Source of the DNA: Luzula sylvatica
Taxonomy: Eukaryota; Streptophyta; Magnoliopsida; Poales; Juncaceae
DNA: 64,000 nt
Assembly (NCBI GenBank): GCA_946800325.1
Contig: OX326959.1
Span: forward strand, 38,120,908 to 38,184,907
Direction of reading: 5' to 3'
Under the pieces are notes generated by a model. That model had not been told where the DNA came from. It searched no databases and saw only the letters and a list, made by a program, of their open reading frames with translations. Made by a program: the position numbers and the translations under genes. Positions 60,799 through 64,000 of the stretch are shown piece by piece (position 1 is the stretch's first letter; each line of letters begins with the position of its first letter).

Positions 60799-63753
60799 GA
60801 TATTTTTGAAGGTGTTAGACTTCAGTTTTTGATTTTTTACAAAAAATTGGAAAAATAGAAATTTGTATGTGTAAGTCTTCAATCCCGGAGTTTTTTGAGA
60901 AAAACATGAAAAATGAAGTATTTTGCTCATTTTAGAGAACTATTTTGGTCTTTTTTAGAAAAAATTATAATTGATATTTTTGAAGGTGTTAGACTTCAGT
61001 TTTTGATTTTATACAAAAAATAGGAAAAATAGATATTTGTATGTGTTAGTCTTCAATCACGAAGTTTTTTGAGAAAAACATTAAAAATGAAGTATTTTGC
61101 TCATTTTAGAGAACTATTTTGGACACTTTTAGAAAAAATTATAATTGATATTTTTTAAGGTGTTAGACTTCAGTTTTTGATTTTTTGCAAAAAAATGGAA
61201 AAAATGAAATTTGTATGTGTTAGTCTTCAATCACGGAATTTTTTGAGAAAAACATGAAAAATGAAGTATTTTGCTCATTTTAGAGAACTATTTTGGTCTT
61301 TTTTAGAAAAAATGATAATTGATATTTTTGAAGGTGTTAGACTTCAGTTTTTGATTTTATGCAAAAAATAGGAAAAATAGAAATTTGTATGTGTTAGTCT
61401 TCAATCACGAAGTTTTTTGAGAAAAACATTAAAAATGAAGTATTTTGCGCATTTTAGAGAACTATTTTGGACACTTTTAGAAAAAATTATAATTGATATT
61501 TTTGAAGGTGTTAGACTTCAGTTTTTGATTTTTTGCAAAAAATAGGAAAAATAGAAATTTGTATGTGTTAGTCTTCAATCACGAAGTTTTTTGAGAAAAA
61601 CATTAAAAATGAATTATTTTGCTCATTTTAGAGAACTATTTTGGACTCTTTTAGAAAAAATTATAATTGATATTTTTTAAGGTGTTAGACTTCAGTTTTT
61701 GATTTTTTGCAAAAAAATGGAAAAATTTAAATTTGTATGTGTTAGTCTTCAATCACGGAATTTTTTGAGAAAAACATGAAAAATGAAGTATTTTGCTCAT
61801 TTTAGAGAACTATTTTGGACCCTTTTAGAAAAATGATAATTGATATTTTTTAAGGTGTTAGACTTCAGTTTTTGATTTTTTGCAAAAAAATGGAAAAATT
61901 GAAATTTGTATGTGTTAGTCTTCAATCACGGAATTTTTTGAGAAAAACATGAAAAATGAAGTATTTTGCTCATTTTAGAGAACTATTTTGGTCTTTTTTA
62001 GAAAAAATGATAATTGATATTTTTGAAGGTGTTATACTTCAGTTTTTGATTTTATGCAAAAAATAGGAAAAATAGAAATTTGTATGTGTTAGTCTTCAAT
62101 CACGAAGTTTTTTGAGAAAAACATTAAAAATGAAGTATTTTGCTCATTTTACAGAACTATTTTGGAGACTTTTAGAAAAAATTATAATTGATATTTTTTA
62201 AGGTGTTAGACTTCAGTTTTTGATTTTTTGCAAAAAATAGGAAAAATTGAAATTTGTATGTGTTAGTCTTCAATCACGGAGTTTTTTGAGAAAAACATTA
62301 ATAATGAATTATTTTGCTCATTTTAGAGAACTATTTTGGTCTTTTTTAGAAAAAATGATAATTGATATTTTTTAAGGTGTTAGACTTCAGTTTTTGATTT
62401 TATTCAAAAAAATGGAAAAATTTAAATTTGTATGTGTTAGTCTTCAATCACGGAATTTTTTGAGAAAAACATGAAAAATGAAGTATTTTGCTCATTTTAG
62501 AGAACTATTTTGGACCCTTTTAGAAAAATGATAATTGATATTTTTTAAGGTGTTAGACTTCAGTTTTTGATTTTTTGCAAAAAAATGGAAAAATTGAAAT
62601 TTGTATGTGTTAGTCTTCAATCACGGAGTTTTTCGAGAAAAACATTAAAAATGAAGTATTTTGCTCATTTTAGAGAACTATTTTGGACACTTTTAGAAAA
62701 AATTATAATTGATATTTTTTAAGGTGTTAGACTTCAGTTTTTGATTTATTGCAAAAAATAGGAAAAATTGAAATTTGTATGTGTTATTCTTCAATCACGG
62801 AATTTTTTGAGAAAATCATGAAAAATGAAGTATTTTGCTCATTTTAGAGAACTATTTTGGTCTTTTTTAGAAAAATTATAATTGATATTTTTGAAGGTGT
62901 TAGACTTCAGTTTTTGATTTTTTGCAAAAAATTGGAAAAATTGAAATTTGTATGTGTTAGTCTTCAATCACGGAATTTTTTGAGAAAAACATGAAAAATG
63001 AAGTATTTTGCTCATTTTAGAGAACTATTTTGGTCTTTTTTAGAAAAAATGATAATTGATATTTTTGAAGGTGTTAGACTTCAGTTTTTGATTTTATGCA
63101 AAAAATAGGAACAATAGAAATTTGTATGTGTTAGTCTTCAATCCCGGAGTTTTTTGAGAAAAACATGAAAAATGAAGTATTTTGCTCATTTTAGAGAACT
63201 ACTTTTGTCTTTTTTAGAAAAAATGATAATTGATATTTTTTAAGGTGTTAGACTTCAGTTTTTGATTTTATGCAAAAAATAGGAAAAATATAAATTTGTA
63301 TGTGTTAGTCTTCAATCACGAAGTTTTTTGAGAAAAACATTAAAAATGAAGTATTTTGCTCATTTCAGAGAACTATTTTGGACACTTTTAGAAAAAATTA
63401 TAATTGATATTTTTTAAGGTGTTAGACTTCAGTTTTTGATTTTTTGCAAAAAAATGGAAAAATTGAAATTTGTATGTGTTAGTCTTCAATCACGGAATTT
63501 TTTGAGAAAAACATGAAAAATGAAGTATTTTGCTCATTTTAGAGAACTATTTTGGTCTTTTTCAGAAAAAATGATAATTGATATTTTTGAAGGTGTTAGA
63601 CTTCAGTTTTTTATTTTTTGCAAAAAATTGGAAAAATAGAAATTTGTATGTGTTAGTGTTCAATCACGGAATTTTTATAGAAAATCATGAAAAATGAAGT
63701 ATTTTACTCATTTTAGAGAACTATTTTGGTCTTTTTTAGAAAAAATGATAATT
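60799..63753 (+). repeat. Family H HOR, 17-mer copy 4 (second subtype)
   Basis: 2,955 bp, the same length as copy 3 and nearly identical to it. Small differences include aaaaattataatt near 62871, actacttttg near 63198 and gaatttttatagaaa near 63666. Confidence 0.9.
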
Positions 63754-64000
63754 GATATTTTTGAAGGTATTAGACTTCAGTTTTTGATTTTTTACAAAAA
63801 ATTGGAAAAATAGAAATTTGTATGTGTAAGTCTTCAATCCCGGAGTTTTTTGAGAAAAACATGAAAAATGAAGTATTTTGCTCATTTTAGAGAACTATTT
63901 TGGTCTTTTTTAGAAAAAATTATAATTGATATTTTTGAAGTTGTTAGACTTCAGTTTTTGATTTTATACAAAAAATAGGAAAAATAGAAATTTGTATGGG
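63754..64000 (+). repeat. Family H HOR, partial copy at window end
   Basis: It begins with the ttttac/gtgtaagtc/cccgg monomer and continues into the ttttatac monomer, where the window stops at 'gtatggg'. The array plainly continues beyond the window. Private changes include gaaggtattagac and gaagttgttagac. Confidence 0.88.

Larger units (their letters stand above)
1..64000 (+). repeat. Satellite DNA array, 174-bp monomer, fills the window
   Basis: The whole window is a head-to-tail tandem array. The string 'gatattt' followed by gaagg or taagg and then 'tgttagacttcag' recurs every 173-176 bases throughout; the first starts are at 1, 175, 348, 522, 695, 869, 1043 and 1217. I count about 368 monomers. 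All lie in the same orientation and I found no inversion and no inserted unique or mobile sequence. One consensus monomer has about 42 G/C in 174 bases, so A+T is about 76%. Neighbouring monomers differ at a modest number of sites, and those differences recur in fixed order to make higher-order repeats. A monomer near nucleosome length is common among centromeric and heterochromatic satellites in plants and animals; that function is inferred here. I do not recognise the family or species. Confidence 0.98.

Noticed and set aside
1..64000. CRISPR-like array, because a conserved box recurs at regular spacing
   Set aside because: The intervening sequence is as repetitive as the box, spacing is 174 bp, and there are no unique spacers or cas genes.
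1..64000. Promoters, terminators or intrinsic hairpins suggested by T runs and TATA-like segments
   Set aside because: At about 76% A+T such matches are expected by chance and recur in every monomer. There are no genes for them to serve.
1..64000. Mobile element insertion, LTR or inverted segment within the array
   Set aside because: Monomer starts were followed from end to end with spacing of 173-176 bases except two short deletions. No non-satellite sequence or reversed monomer was found.

Overview
The window is one uninterrupted, gene-free block of satellite DNA. I count about 368 head-to-tail copies of a 174-bp, roughly 76% A+T monomer, all in the same orientation, from the first base to the last. 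There is no unique sequence, transposon, RNA gene or credible coding region. Long homogeneous satellite with nested higher-order repeats (HORs) points to a eukaryotic nuclear chromosome, most likely a centromeric, pericentromeric or other heterochromatic array. I do not recognise the monomer as a named family and cannot name the organism. The centromeric reading is an inference from monomer length and array architecture.

Three levels of repetition are visible. (1) Each 174-bp monomer is an old trimer of about 58-bp subunits (57 + 60 + 57 bp), each with an opening TTAG-type box, a T6 run and an A5-A7 run in the same order. (2) The 174-bp monomer is the main unit. (3) Monomer variants recur in fixed order and form HORs of 6 to 23 monomers. 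Monomer order shows that these changed by gain or loss of whole monomers.

Layout by region, taking 'gatattt' as the arbitrary monomer start. Family A (1-10613) has units of 16, 15, 6, 11, 7 and 6 monomers. Family B (10614-22789) has units of 12, 9, 12, 23 and 14 monomers built on a 12-mer. Family C (22790-29403) has units of 13, 13 and 12 monomers and is a chimera of A-type and B-type monomers. An irregular stretch with a truncated 131-bp monomer follows (29404-32140). Family D (32141-38924) has units of 15, 13 and 11 monomers, best explained as an 11-mer carrying two independent local duplications. A second irregular stretch with a 134-bp truncated monomer follows (38925-44625). Family G (44626-49845) is two 15-mers of exactly 2,610 bp each. 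Family H (49846-64000) is a 12-mer, four 17-mers of 2,955-2,957 bp, and the start of the next unit, running off the window.

There are no genes working together here. The sequence records repeated unequal exchange: near-identical young HOR blocks lie on either side of more irregular, indel-bearing blocks. Recurrent sequence features with possible biological meaning are a perfect 14-bp T6-GC-A6 palindrome in many monomers, A/T tracts at roughly helical spacing, and usually a single CpG per monomer. Coordinates were derived by reading and counting by hand; HOR boundaries depend on the chosen monomer start.
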